Positions 39,618 through 50,593 of a stretch of 64,000 nucleotides of DNA are shown in pieces. Numbering within the stretch: the stretch's first letter is position 1; each line of letters starts with the position of its first letter. A model generated the notes under the pieces. It was not told where the DNA came from, searched no databases, and saw nothing but the letters and a program-made list of their open reading frames with translations. A program made the position numbers and the translations under genes. Origin of the DNA: Lobosporangium transversale (taxonomy: Eukaryota; Mortierellomycota; Mortierellomycetes; Mortierellales; Mortierellaceae); the NCBI RefSeq assembly GCF_002105155.1, contig NW_019029027.1, positions 62,001-126,000 on the forward strand, in the 5' to 3' direction.

Positions 39618-39917
39618 GATGGTATGAGCCTTGCGGTGAGAAGCGATTGAAGCTAGATGATGTTGGTGCTATAAGTTATTATTGATTCCTCGATATAAAG
39701 AGTAATGTATATTCCGCTGCAAATTCAAGCTTCTGTTCTTCTATTGGTCTCTCTTTCAAGCTGAGAATTGGGTCATAGAATGTGAAAATGGTGAAGATGA
39801 TTGCCACGATCCATCACCAAAGTTGCTCGAAAGAATAGTCACGTGGATAATTTGCTTTCATTACGAATCTGATTTCTAGTCTTTTTCCTCATAATCAAAT
39901 TATGAATCGCGACTACC
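39618..39917. promoter_or_regulatory. Shared divergent promoter region, YIP1 / FAD synthase
   Basis: Exactly 300 bp separates the two start codons. A CCATTGGC-like or TATA element is not obvious; AT-rich blocks such as GATATAAAGAGTAATG (about 39693) could serve. Confidence 0.35.
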
Positions 39918-41910
39918 ATGACTATTACCATGTCTCAGAACCTTTTTACCGGAGGAAACCCTGAGCCAGAGACTGTCGGACTTATCGGTAATGCTAAAGT
40001 GTTGATGAATGGTAGTTTTCAAACGTACACATATACCTCGGAAACTTATCAGCGTCACTGCATAATTCCCCATTGATATAGTTGCAACTTCTACGCTTCC
40101 GTCAAGCACGGCTCTCATTAGTTCTTCACAGCATTTCCCTTCAAATTTCGTTCTTACACACTCCACCACTGCTTCTTCAGTCCTTGATATCACCCGCGCA
40201 ACCGCAGAGTTCTCACGAGAATGCTCACTTGTTTTCGTCGTACTGCTGGGGCATTCTACACAAGAATTTAAAGAGGATTCTGTCATTGAGCGACAGGAAT
40301 TGGTTCTTGGGGCCATTGCAGATGCATTTGGTCAAGATCTGTGGAGTACTAGGGACAGCAGCATGACCCACTGCCCTTGTAGAGCAGAATTTCAATTCGA
40401 GTGCCAGCAACAGCAGCATGATACAAACAACAAGGCGACCACCACAGACACCTTAGCAGTAAACAATAGCTCTTTCTCAAAGCAACTGTACGCCGGTCGC
40501 ATACCCTGCAAAAGTGAGATTCATTACATCCAAATCCCAGGCATCTCATTATTGCAGCCGGTTGTCTCAGTGCATAATGTCCATACCTTGATTCAGCCTC
40601 TCCAGTCTTGCGCAGAGCTTCCTGACTATCTTGCCTCGGTCTTGAATGTCCTCTATACAAGTCGACCATCGTTTGTGTCTGCAATCGATGGTTTTCAGGT
40701 GATGAAGGACGTATACCGCCTTGTATCCCTCGCTGATGAGCAGGACAAAAGGCAGCCTCACGAGCATAGTTCGATCGAGGGACAAATGAGCACAACAGTG
40801 ACACCTACACAAGATACCTTCGCAATATCACCATCCCTGTCTTCGGAGTCTGAATTGATGCGCGAGCGGGATTACCAGTGTTGGAAAAGTGTCCGCCATG
40901 CAGTACAGGTTATCGAAGAAGCTTTGAGGTTATATGGGTAGGTTGTCAACTCGACGTCGTTCAATGCTCTAGTGTAATGAGCATAGATTAATTGCTATAC
41001 TTCATTACAATAGACCTCAGAGCATCTCACTGTCGTTCAATGGTGGCAAGGATTGCACTGTCATACTTCATCTTTATATAGCCGTCTTGTACAAAGTGCA
41101 AGGAGCCCAGATGAGTCAAAGCCCTGTTCAGTCATCATTGCCAGATGCCTCCACTCGGATCCAGCTTCACTCTCCCATCCCTTCCATCTATGTCACTCAC
41201 AAGAACCCCTTTGGTCAAGTAGAGCGATTTGTTGATGATGAAGTTGAACGGTACAATCTGGATCTTGTCAGGATAGCTGGCCCAATGAAGAGGGCATTGG
41301 AAGAATATCATGAATTAAAAGGAGAGATTGAGGCCATCATGGTCGGAACACGACGTGATGATCCTCATGGAGGTAAGAGGGACACTACTTTATACACATA
41401 CCTATTACTCACATATTGCAGTATCGGATCCGAATTTCATTTGACAATCCCCTTATCATGATCTATGTAGGACCTTTGAAAGCTTTCACACCGACAGACC
41501 CATCATGGCCTCCATTTATGAGAATCCATCCTATATTGGACTGGACATACCATGACATCTGGACTTTCCTCAGAGCAATCAATATTCCATATTGTGGGCT
41601 TTATGATCTCGGTTATACATCTCTTGGGGGACGGGACGATACTTTTCCTAACCCACAGCTGAAAAGGCTAAGCATTGGCCCCTTTTTCGACATCCCAGCC
41701 GCACAACGTACGCATGCTCACGCTGTAAGAAAGATAGATACTCATGAATTTGACAACCACAGTCAAGGAGACGACTGTAAAAAATCTCAGATATTGGATC
41801 AATTATGCCAAGTTGGTAAAGAGCTTGATCAGTTGGAAGAGGCGTTTCTGTTTGGACCTGCATGGAAACTCGTAGAAGGAGAAAGCGAACGCTGTGGTAG
41901 AGCCAAGTAA
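39918..41910 (+). CDS. FAD1: FAD synthase (FMN adenylyltransferase), PAPS-reductase-like catalytic domain
   Basis: Four exons: 39918-40011, 40082-40937, 41014-41372 and 41471-41910 (1,749 nt, 582 aa). An alternative first donor at 39988 (exon end 39987) is equally in phase. The C-terminal half carries the FAD1 hallmarks: [14 protein letters not shown] (about 322-335), [19 protein letters not shown], then [18 protein letters not shown] and [15 protein letters not shown]. These are expected to transfer AMP from ATP to FMN. The N-terminal half occupies the place of the molybdopterin-binding-like domain of animal FLAD1. Fragments such as [12 protein letters not shown] and [12 protein letters not shown] resemble it, but the usual GGIGP-type signature is not visible. 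It may be a decayed regulatory domain or a wrongly modelled exon. A third ATG-rich possibility for the start is 39930. An acidic low-complexity tail ends the protein. Confidence 0.88.
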
Positions 41911-42194
41911 TTCAGCCCAAAAATCATCGGTTGACGACCATTCATTATGTTGTTTAATAAAGCTGTAGAAAAGGTCGATGGATGCTGCTCAAAACTCGCT
42001 AAATCCAGAACGTACCTCAAGTGGGGAATCGACACAAAAATTAGAAAATAAAACATCCCCTAAGATTACGTGTGGTCTCTTAATAATTGACCCTTCCACA
42101 GATAAATTTCACTTGACTCCTGCAACTCCCTTGATTTGAAGACTTTTTGCACTTGATTAACTGGCCTTACTTGATCTACATATTGTGCTTTCAT

Positions 42195-42740
42195 TTAAAG
42201 GTGTAACTCGCTTGCGTTCTTTGAAAAAGCGGCATATTGAAGTCGTAAACGCTCTTGAGCGACACCCCATATATCATGAACGTTATGATAAACCATGATA
42301 TCCCGGTGGATGTAATCCTTACAATTTAAACAATACAAACGATGGACCTTAACTTGATATAAATCCCTAGTAAGTGAGAGCATTTCCTTGATGTATGATA
42401 TTCAATCACATCCGTAGCAATGTAGCCAAGTGACCTCACCTACGCTCATTGAAGAGATAGTCAATATTATTTTTAAAAGATTCAATTCGTAAAAGCTAAT
42501 GAATATATAAATATAAAAGGCTATACCTATAAATCGAACAAATATGGTTGAGGACGATCGTAAAATGGCGAAAGCCCCGCCTTTGGGGCCTCCTACACCA
42601 GCACCAATTATGGCTCCGTTGGCCACCTCTTGCTTTGCCTCGTTAGCCTCACCAAGTATTTTAAGAAGACGGTATTCCATTTGCCTGCACTCCTCGTCTC
42701 GGATATGCGAGGTGTGCCATTTGGTCTTTTTGAGGAGCAC
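42195..42740 (-). CDS. Hypothetical small protein with glycine-zipper segment (uncertain model)
   Basis: On the minus strand a frame at 42740-42524 encodes RDEECRQMEYRLLKILGEAN and then ANGAIIGAGVGGPKGGAFAI, a glycine-zipper-like hydrophobic stretch. Joining a donor at about 42522 to an acceptor before 42437 extends it to TWLHCYGCD and a stop at 42402. A second minus-strand frame (42383-42195) contains LYCLNCKDYIHRDIMVYH, a Cys-x2-Cys pattern that might belong to the same gene, but I could not find a phase-compatible splice. I do not recognise the family, and the start is unknown. Confidence 0.25.
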
Positions 42741-42872
42741 ATCGTTGTTATATCATTGCTGAATTACATTCCATTTGTCCTAATGCTTCAAATGCTCGGT
42801 GAAGTTCGAGCCATAGCCGCTTATGGATACACTATATGTCATGTTGTCGTTTGCAATTTGGTTCTTCCGTGA

Positions 42873-43185
42873 TCGTATCTTCCTGCCTTGGTACTATTGT
42901 AGTTGAGTACCAACTTGCCTGTTTTGATCACACATACTTGCTCAGCGTCTAGCCCTTGTATCATGACCTATAAGGATTCACAGTCCAGAAGAGACGCGTT
43001 CTGATGGCTTATCCTAAATGCGGCAAGGTTTTGAAGATTATTACTTTGAGAGTCAAGCAGGAGCCAGGTAATAGATTAAAAAAAAAGCATTTACTTGCAT
43101 ATTTCTTTGTAGTCCAATCATCTTTTATTTTGCAACACACGAAGCCAGCGCAGTCGACCTTGGATAGATTCAACAAGACCAGTCT

Positions 43186-43228
<43 letters not shown>

Positions 43229-44327
43229 CAATCAATATAGAGCAAATCCAGAAACCACTAAAAGCTGCTATCAAGTATCTAGTACTTGTAGGATGGACTA
43301 AAACGGCAAATGAAGGCAGACTACGTCCTATTACAATAGAAAGCGGCTAGAAGAGAAAAAAGAATGATGAATGTTAACACCGAAGATACCTACGCCTTCC
43401 AATGGCTCAAGCGGTGTGAGTCGAAGCTCTGTAACGAGTATCAATACCAGCAGAATACAATCTTCAAAAAGTATTCAATCCCTGCCGTCCTAGATTTTTT
43501 TTTTTTGCCTGGCAATCTTCGCTATTTTAACAATGATCTGGATTCACAGTATTCGAGTACATGCAACTGAGCACGATAGGTAGGTCATACTGCCCAAGTA
43601 AAGCAAACATCGGCATGTAGAATATCACCAAGGCGTTATCAGGCGAGATATCGAACAAGAAGCATTCGGCTACAGTTTTCAGGGCGCGATTATGATCGAT
43701 GGAGATCCCGAAGGTATTATTTCCAACTCTCCCAGCGGCAAGGACCTAAGAACCCGAGTTAAGCCACAATTCTCAGACGACCTACTCTTTAGTTGCTCTC
43801 AATACCCTGTCGATGCAGGTTGGAGCAAATGGAAACGAGGCAGCTGCGAGTAGGCATCGGTGAGACTATAACTCCTCAAACCTGGGCCAGAGGATGAGCA
43901 GACATAATTTTAGCATCATATTTCGAAGCGCTATCGATCTCTGAGATCGAGCGGCCCTTATTACCGTTCAGCCTCAAGCTTCCCAGTCTCCCAAGGGAGG
44001 ACTACAGCGTATCACTATCTTCAAGGGATATCGACTAATTTCTACTGTTCTAACAGGATGTAGAAGTTGAGTCGAGAGAGAAACATGTTCACACGGGCCA
44101 CTTTGCTGTCTTTAATCATGAATAGACAATATGTCCTTCATATGCAGCCAATTAGAATCAAGGCTCAGCAGGCTCATTAGCAGGTCTTAAGCAAGGATGA
44201 TCGCGCTGCTTCAATCCTTCAATAGAGGCACAACCGGTACATTGAATCAGGGCATAGCGCTTTATTGATTATCCATTTATTGTACGGATTGTGATTTAGA
44301 CATGAGCAAGGTTTATTAGCAGTAGAT
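42873..44327. other. Unassigned region with possible gene remnants
   Basis: No complete gene is visible. The region holds a T-run of about 35 (43189-43223), a 68-codon frame at 43364-43570 and a plus-strand opening near 43596-43856 described separately. Stops in all frames elsewhere argue against an intact long gene. Confidence 0.4.
43596..43856 (+). pseudogene. Possible coding remnant of unknown origin
   Basis: An 80-odd-codon opening without a start codon reads SKHRHVEYHQGVIRRDIEQE and continues through GYSFQGAIMIDGDPEGIIS to WSKWKRGSCE and a stop. Its composition looks protein-like, with mixed polar and hydrophobic residues. The start KHxxVEYH faintly recalls the end of a copia-type pol protein, but the rest does not fit. 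I treat it as a low-confidence remnant. Confidence 0.2.
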
Positions 44328-45749
44328 TTAAAGAAAAAAGCTGGCCAGAATACTTATGGCAGCACTTCGTACTATGGCAGCCTCACATCCTTTGTAGAGG
44401 GCCTTCCATCCATGCTTTTTCACAATTTGTTTCACTGCATCCCACGAGCTGGAAAAGCGGCCGGGGGCGGCAATCATCCTACGATGACAAACGGTGCTCA
44501 ACGGATAAACCATCAAATGGATGATGGATGATACACTCAACATTAAGAGTAATGAGCCTAAATGTGATGAGTTCTTGGACTGAAGAAGTGCTGGCATCGC
44601 TGTGCGGTAGATAGTCAAGAACCCAACGCGCGATACAAATATGTTGACAAGGGCTGTAGAGAATCCTTTGTAGAGTCCAAAAAAGCCTTCTGTTGAAATG
44701 GTCACCTGAATTGCCTCGCAAAGACTTGAGTACTTATATGAGAGAACATATTCACGACCTTGGTTTGATGCAATAGTGGTGGCAGAGGTGATGGAATTGA
44801 CAATATTGAGATCCGGAGTCGAGCCTTTTAACATCTCCTGTGCTTGCTGAGAGCCCTCTTCGACCCATTCTATTTCTTCGAGATCAAGAGTAGAAAGAGG
44901 CGAGTTTGTTGATGTTGATGAGGTTGATGGCGCTGTTGAAAACAATTCCAAATTATTGTTGCAAGCAGAGGGTATCCTAGTGTCATCAGCACCCAAGAAC
45001 GCCGTGCAGCCTTGAGAAGGCTTCTCTTTGATTGACTTTGTCCGTCTGACTATATCAGTTGCCATTTTGGTTCGTAAGACTGCTAGTGGGTAGACTGCAA
45101 GAAGAGCCACTGCGCTCACTATAGTGCCATTGATAGCTGTTCCTAGAATCCAAGCAGCACTGCCACCATAAGTCGTTGTATTGCAGTGAGAGAGACATCT
45201 GTGAAAGCCAAATTGATTACGTTGAAGACAGGCCTCTATCTTTGTCTGAATGATGAGCCGAGCACCCTCAGCGCTACAGCCTCGCCAGAGCGACCGTAGA
45301 CCTTCTTTCTCAACCAGGCGCTCGGCACAGTCTTGTATGCTTGTATAGGGCAATTGAGCATAGGGCATGATAATGGACCGTGGCTCGTTGTTCTCCTCAT
45401 CGCCTTGCCCCTCTTGTTCAATGTAGCCATTATCCTCCTTGTTGTTTATTCTTTGATAAGGGCTCGAGACGTTAAGTGATAGCATCTGGTCCATTACTTC
45501 ATCCGACGGAAGGTTAGAGTGTATTGAATCTACAGCTACATTATCATTGTTGCTTTTACTGTTATTATTACAGTGAGAATTAGGATGAAGGTGTGTGTGT
45601 ACGTTTAAAGACTCCTCACGCAAGTTATGGATGATTTCATCCTGGACTTGCAGAAGCAGTTTGATACGATCAGCAGGAGCTGTAAGGATATTAAAGACCA
45701 GCGGGCCTGTGAGTCCAAGGCCAAGGGCGTGAGAACCGGTGATAGACAT
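44328..45749 (-). CDS. Divergent mitochondrial carrier (ADP/ATP-carrier-like) with two large insertions
   Basis: An intronless frame of 473 aa, against about 300 in typical SLC25 carriers. Three carrier repeats can be seen. Repeat 1 has the PADRIK signature (25-30) and a later GLRSLWRGCSAEGARLI. Repeat 2 has YPLAVLRTKMATDI and, further on, FFGLYKGFSTALVNIFVSRV. Repeat 3 has YPLSTVCHRRMIA, like the end of the RRRMMM signature of ADP/ATP carriers, then SWDAVKQIVKKHGWKALYKG. Between the first helix signature and its matrix helix lies an Asn/Ser/Glu-rich insertion of about 95 residues (36-130), and a second of about 90 residues interrupts repeat 2 (around 235-325). Both fall in matrix loops. The substrate is unknown; ADP/ATP-like exchange is only suggested, because the full RRRMMM is not kept. 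It is divergent from the NF1 gene. Confidence 0.85.
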   Translation of the reverse strand: MSITGSHALGLGLTGPLVFNILTAPADRIKLLLQVQDEIIHNLREESLNVHTHLHPNSHCNNNSKSNNDNVAVDSIHSNLPSDEVMDQMLSLNVSSPYQRINNKEDNGYIEQEGQGDEENNEPRSIIMPYAQLPYTSIQDCAERLVEKEGLRSLWRGCSAEGARLIIQTKIEACLQRNQFGFHRCLSHCNTTTYGGSAAWILGTAINGTIVSAVALLAVYPLAVLRTKMATDIVRRTKSIKEKPSQGCTAFLGADDTRIPSACNNNLELFSTAPSTSSTSTNSPLSTLDLEEIEWVEEGSQQAQEMLKGSTPDLNIVNSITSATTIASNQGREYVLSYKYSSLCEAIQVTISTEGFFGLYKGFSTALVNIFVSRVGFLTIYRTAMPALLQSKNSSHLGSLLLMLSVSSIIHLMVYPLSTVCHRRMIAAPGRFSSSWDAVKQIVKKHGWKALYKGCEAAIVRSAAISILASFFL

Positions 45750-46627
45750 TTCTTTAAAATTGTGATGAGGGTCAAGTATAATTTTAAAAGAGGAAGACGT
45801 GGTTGCTATTGTGTGATGAAAAAGGAGAGGAAAAAAAAAACCAGCAGGATTTTATTTTATTTTATTTTTTTCAAACGAGGTTGGGTGTGTCCGAAAAAGG
45901 AGAAAATGGACGCGCATTCTGAGCAAGCGAAAAAGGAAAAAACACGTCTCTTTGCTCTCCAACTTTCTTTTTTTTTTTTTTTTTTTTTTTTTTTCGTTCC
46001 TTGGCATTTGACTTTGGGTCATTATTTTTTCCAAGTTAGCCTCTAGAAAATATATAAATATGTATACTCAGATGCGCCTCACTTACTCCCCAGGTTTAAC
46101 CACGAATTTCGGTTTGTTTGATATCTTTACTTCATATTTTATAACCACTGCCTTAGTGCGCCTTGTCAGGCTCTTTGTGCATGGACTACGGTACCGTAGT
46201 ATCCCATGTTCATCATCAAGGACTGAAGTTGCTATCTCAGTTGAGACCTGGTGAGGAATAGGATAGTGAATTGGAGGATAGACCAGAGCTTGAGCTACAT
46301 AACACAGGGCTCAAGGCGGATTGTGGAGTATTTCTAGCATGATGAGAATATGTTGTTACTTTAGCGGAAGGGGAAGCCTGACATTAGTGGCTTAATGAGT
46401 GCAAACATTCTCTTCCGCAATTTAAGGACAGTAATGGATGTAGGAACTGGAGTCAATCCAGATAGTGAGGGTGTCTATGATTGTTGTCGAGGAGTCTAGG
46501 TTTTGTCTAGATTTTAGGATACAGGAGCGTTATACCAGAGTGGGCAGCGAACGAATGGGGAGTAAGAAGAGCAAACTAGCAAGTGGTGAAGTGAGATAGA
46601 TAGATAGGAGAAAGAGACTTGGTTGAC

Positions 46628-46661
<34 letters not shown>

Positions 46662-47444
46662 AAAAAAAGGGTGCGTGCAGAGAGACCCTTGGATATTCAA
46701 TGCCACGTGTGTTTTGTGCAGTAGGTTTTTTTTTTATAATCAGTTCTAGACCTTTTTTTAGAACACAAATACCTGAATCTGTTTGTAGCATGTTTAATTA
46801 AAAGAAAGGGGTTTGGGACAAAAAGAGGGGTGACCAGGATGGTGAAGAGTATCCAGGATGGTTATCTAAAGATGCTTTCAATGCTTTTCTCTCTCCTTCT
46901 TTTCTTCTTCTTCTTATTCTTCTTAAGAGTCCCGGTCTTGCTCTTCAAGAATGGTTCATAGAGCGAGAGAGGAAAAAGTAGATACATGCATCTCTCCATT
47001 AATGAAGGGCTTTATTTGTTATGCACCTGCGTGTACAAGTCCCTTGTTGGTAACTTTGTAACCTTCTCTCTCTCTCTCTCTTTCTTTTTTTGCTTCTCTC
47101 TCCTCTCTTCCTTTCTTTCTTTCACTATTATTGTCCATCTTCCACCAGCCATCATCCTTCCCTCCTTTCCCTTCCTTCATCCTCCCTTCTTTCTTCCGCT
47201 ACAACTCTTTCCCTCATCATAAAAATCATCAATCATCAGTCATTTTCATCATCTTTATCATTAGCACTCCTCATTTGCCTCTTCATCCTTTCATTCTCAT
47301 TGATTCCTTTAATCATTTAATATTATTGTTATTATTGTTATCATTACGCTTCCTTGTCAGTTGCATCCTTCTTAAACTTGGGACATCCCATTCCCATCAC
47401 CTTTTTCATCTCTTCCACCCCCCCCGTCTTCCTTGGCCATTGAT
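45750..47444. other. Spacer and pyrimidine-rich 5' leader of the neurofibromin gene
   Basis: This 1.7-kb stretch lies between divergent start codons. From about 47066 to 47430 the plus strand is strongly CT-rich (runs of TC, CTTC and TCATC), as in leaders and promoters of fungal housekeeping genes. Long T-runs lie at 45968-45994 and 46630-46656. No gene is supported. Confidence 0.5.
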
Positions 47445-50400
47445 ATGATGAATACAGAGGCGAAATTGGTTGTGTCGCTCATCGGCAGAATCATGTCCAA
47501 GGTAATGTTTATTCCATCATGTCCATGGAGAAAACAATATAATCCCAAATTTATCACAATAAGCATCCATCATTTAGATTTCTATACATTTTTCAAACCA
47601 ATGTTCAATATGCCTTAATCGCGATTAAATACTTTTAAAAGTACTAACATGGCGACAATGAACCAAGTACGATTTCAATACTTTGTGACAGTTCACAGCA
47701 GATGACACTAACTACCATTCTGGTCTTCCTTTCGCCCATACTTTTTTTTTTTTCAGCTCCCTTACAATGGACGGCCACTCGAGAGCATAGAAATGGACCC
47801 TCTCATCCAGCAATGGATAGTCTCTCTGGTCGAGCTCTCACGATATCGTCTGGGCCTCATCTGCCGCCAACTTGTTAATCAGCTTGAGAGTATCTCCAAG
47901 GTATGTATCACTTTTCAATTACTACTGTAGTATTCTAAAGAAAGGCAAGACTCTGGGGTATCAAAATCACAGGTCAAAGATTTTGGTTTAGGAATGTGCA
48001 GGTCGAGGGCCGAGACAAGGCGATGTGAAGAAGGGGAGGGCTCCCTTATTTACATGGGCTTACTGCTAGAGTGCACCATTAATACACTTCCTATCCTCAA
48101 TTGCTCTCTGCTTTGCGGCGACACCTTCAATATGTATTCTGTAGCTCTCACAGCACTGCCAAAAGTAGTGCTGACTTCGGAATAACGCTGTTTGAGAGAA
48201 ACAAAAAAAAAAAAGTATTTGGTTAATGGACTGTCAACTCTGAATTGATTTCAATTTCCTCAATTGAGTGATGGAACTCGTGCATTTCAACCTAATATAT
48301 ATCATGCGATTGTGCTGATTAATTGACCTATTTTTACTCATGTATTATCATATACTTGATAGCAAAATGGCACAGTCCTCGAAGATGTTGTGCCATACGA
48401 TGTGATGCAATCGCAATTGTTTGTGCTCAGGATTCTGTCGCAATGCATGGAGGCTCAGTGGAAAGCACATAGAGATCAGCTTACGCAGCGCCTAAGAGAA
48501 CAAAGCGAACAAGAATCTGAAGACGCCACAGTACGCGACGGCATATTCAATAATGGCTCATCTACGGAAGCGTCGGTATCCTCTATTACAGCCGAAGCGG
48601 CAGCTCGTCATAGTGATCCTCCGCCATTAGAAGACGCGCTCGCCAAGTATATTCTGAGTGTTTTGACCCGATTCTTACATGATGCCCCAACTGTCGAGGA
48701 TCCAGACACAAAGTCAGAGACTATGACGAACAACAGCGCCAACAAGAAAAAAGCAACGGAACCCGACAGTGCGCCGGCCACTGCATCTGTCAATACAACA
48801 AACTTCCAGGATGTCGAACTATCAAATGAGATCTATAAGACTGCTGGCAGGGTCCTATTCTATATTAGTGCTTCAAACTGGCCTATTGTCTTTGCTCGTC
48901 TCAAGGCTAGGATCCAACACCTTACAACCACAAATGACGACTGGCCTGAGACTGCAGAGCTCAAGTTGTTGGAGACGGCCAGCCTAAACCAGCGGAGGCT
49001 CGGTCAGGTCTTGACAGGTATGTTTTAATATGATGCATAGTTGCGAATATGCTTATTGGTATATTCATTAAAGTGTTATTATGGATTATCGATCTCACTG
49101 TTGGTTTATTCTTTGATATGTATCTTCAGAATTGCGCTCGACATTCCTGCACCTTAAAAGGTCGGCGCAATCGGTCATGGGCCAAGTTCTTCATAAGGCC
49201 ATTTGGAATTGGATCGAGGTTTTTCCTTCAGAATTTGTACATCTCTGTCAGACGCAGAAGCGTATGGAGGGAGAACCTCACATTCTATTCGATATCTGCC
49301 ATGCTCTCGCAACAGATAACAGACGTAGAATACATTTCTGGCCTTTGCAAACTATGCTACTTATTTTGTGTCCCGACATTCTCTTGAATGCAGCAATGAA
49401 TGACAGCAGGAATAACATGTCAAAGAAGGCCCAGTTCCTTGAAGCTCTTAAAAAATCGCTGCGTAATAAGAGTCTTATGGAGATTGCAGGGCTTTGCTAC
49501 GTCGATGTTTGTAAAGCATCAACGTACGTCTCTAAGCATGATACTTCTGCACTGCGCCACATTGTACCAGAGATTGAGAATGAGCTTAAGGTACTTTTTA
49601 TTTCACACGAATATTCTCACACGAAGAGAATAGTGAATTCTTTTTTAACCTTTTTTTTTTTTTGCTGATATGGTACAATTATAGGAGCTGCTCTTTACTC
49701 CCTCGAAGCCATATTTAGATGCAGACGGTACTACCGACAAAGCAACCATGTCAGCATGCTTAACGGCACTCTATCGTCTAAACCCGCGTCATGTGATTCA
49801 TTCTTTAATCCCTGAACTATCCAGTGATAGAGCACCGATCGCTTTTAAATTGGTTTTGGTTCAGTCTTTTTACACAATAGCATCCGAAGAAGATAGATTG
49901 CCTTGGAATCCTTCCATCCAGCCTGCTACATCAGCGCTCGGAGCACCACTACGTAAAATGTTTGCCGACAATGTTGTTCGCGAGAGGGCTGCAGATATTA
50001 TTAATAAGAAGATCCTCATCGACAGAAAACTTAAGAAACAGATGGTAGATATCGCTAGGGATAAGCAGGAGCTTATCATCTATCTTTTGAAGATGTATCA
50101 GATCGATCCCGCGCTAGCAGTAGCTGTAAGTGTACACCGTATTTCGTTCAATGTTGTATATTTATAAGTTTCTAGTCATCCGAACATCTTGTCGTCTATG
50201 CTGGCAATATTTATTTATGTTGCTTTGAATTAAAATAGACTGAAACTCCTGATACTGTCGAAGAAGAGATTTACCAACTCTTTAAGGGACTCTTACTCTG
50301 CCTCAATGACACACACATCGGGATCTGTACAACAGCAGGTGAAGTACTGCTGCAGCTCTTTGATTCTAGGATCATTGAGCGCTGGGGGTCAGGTGCCAAT

Positions 50401-50561
50401 CTGATGGCTACGTTTTGGAACTTGAGCTGCGATGTCATTCTTTCAATCGGGCGCAAGTTATTGGAGCTCAAGTGTACAGATGAAAAATCGCGTTTCCTTC
50501 TTGAGCTATTACAGCAGCTCATGTCACGCCGAAATATCTTCTTAAAGGATCATCAGGTTAG

Positions 50562-50593
<32 letters not shown>

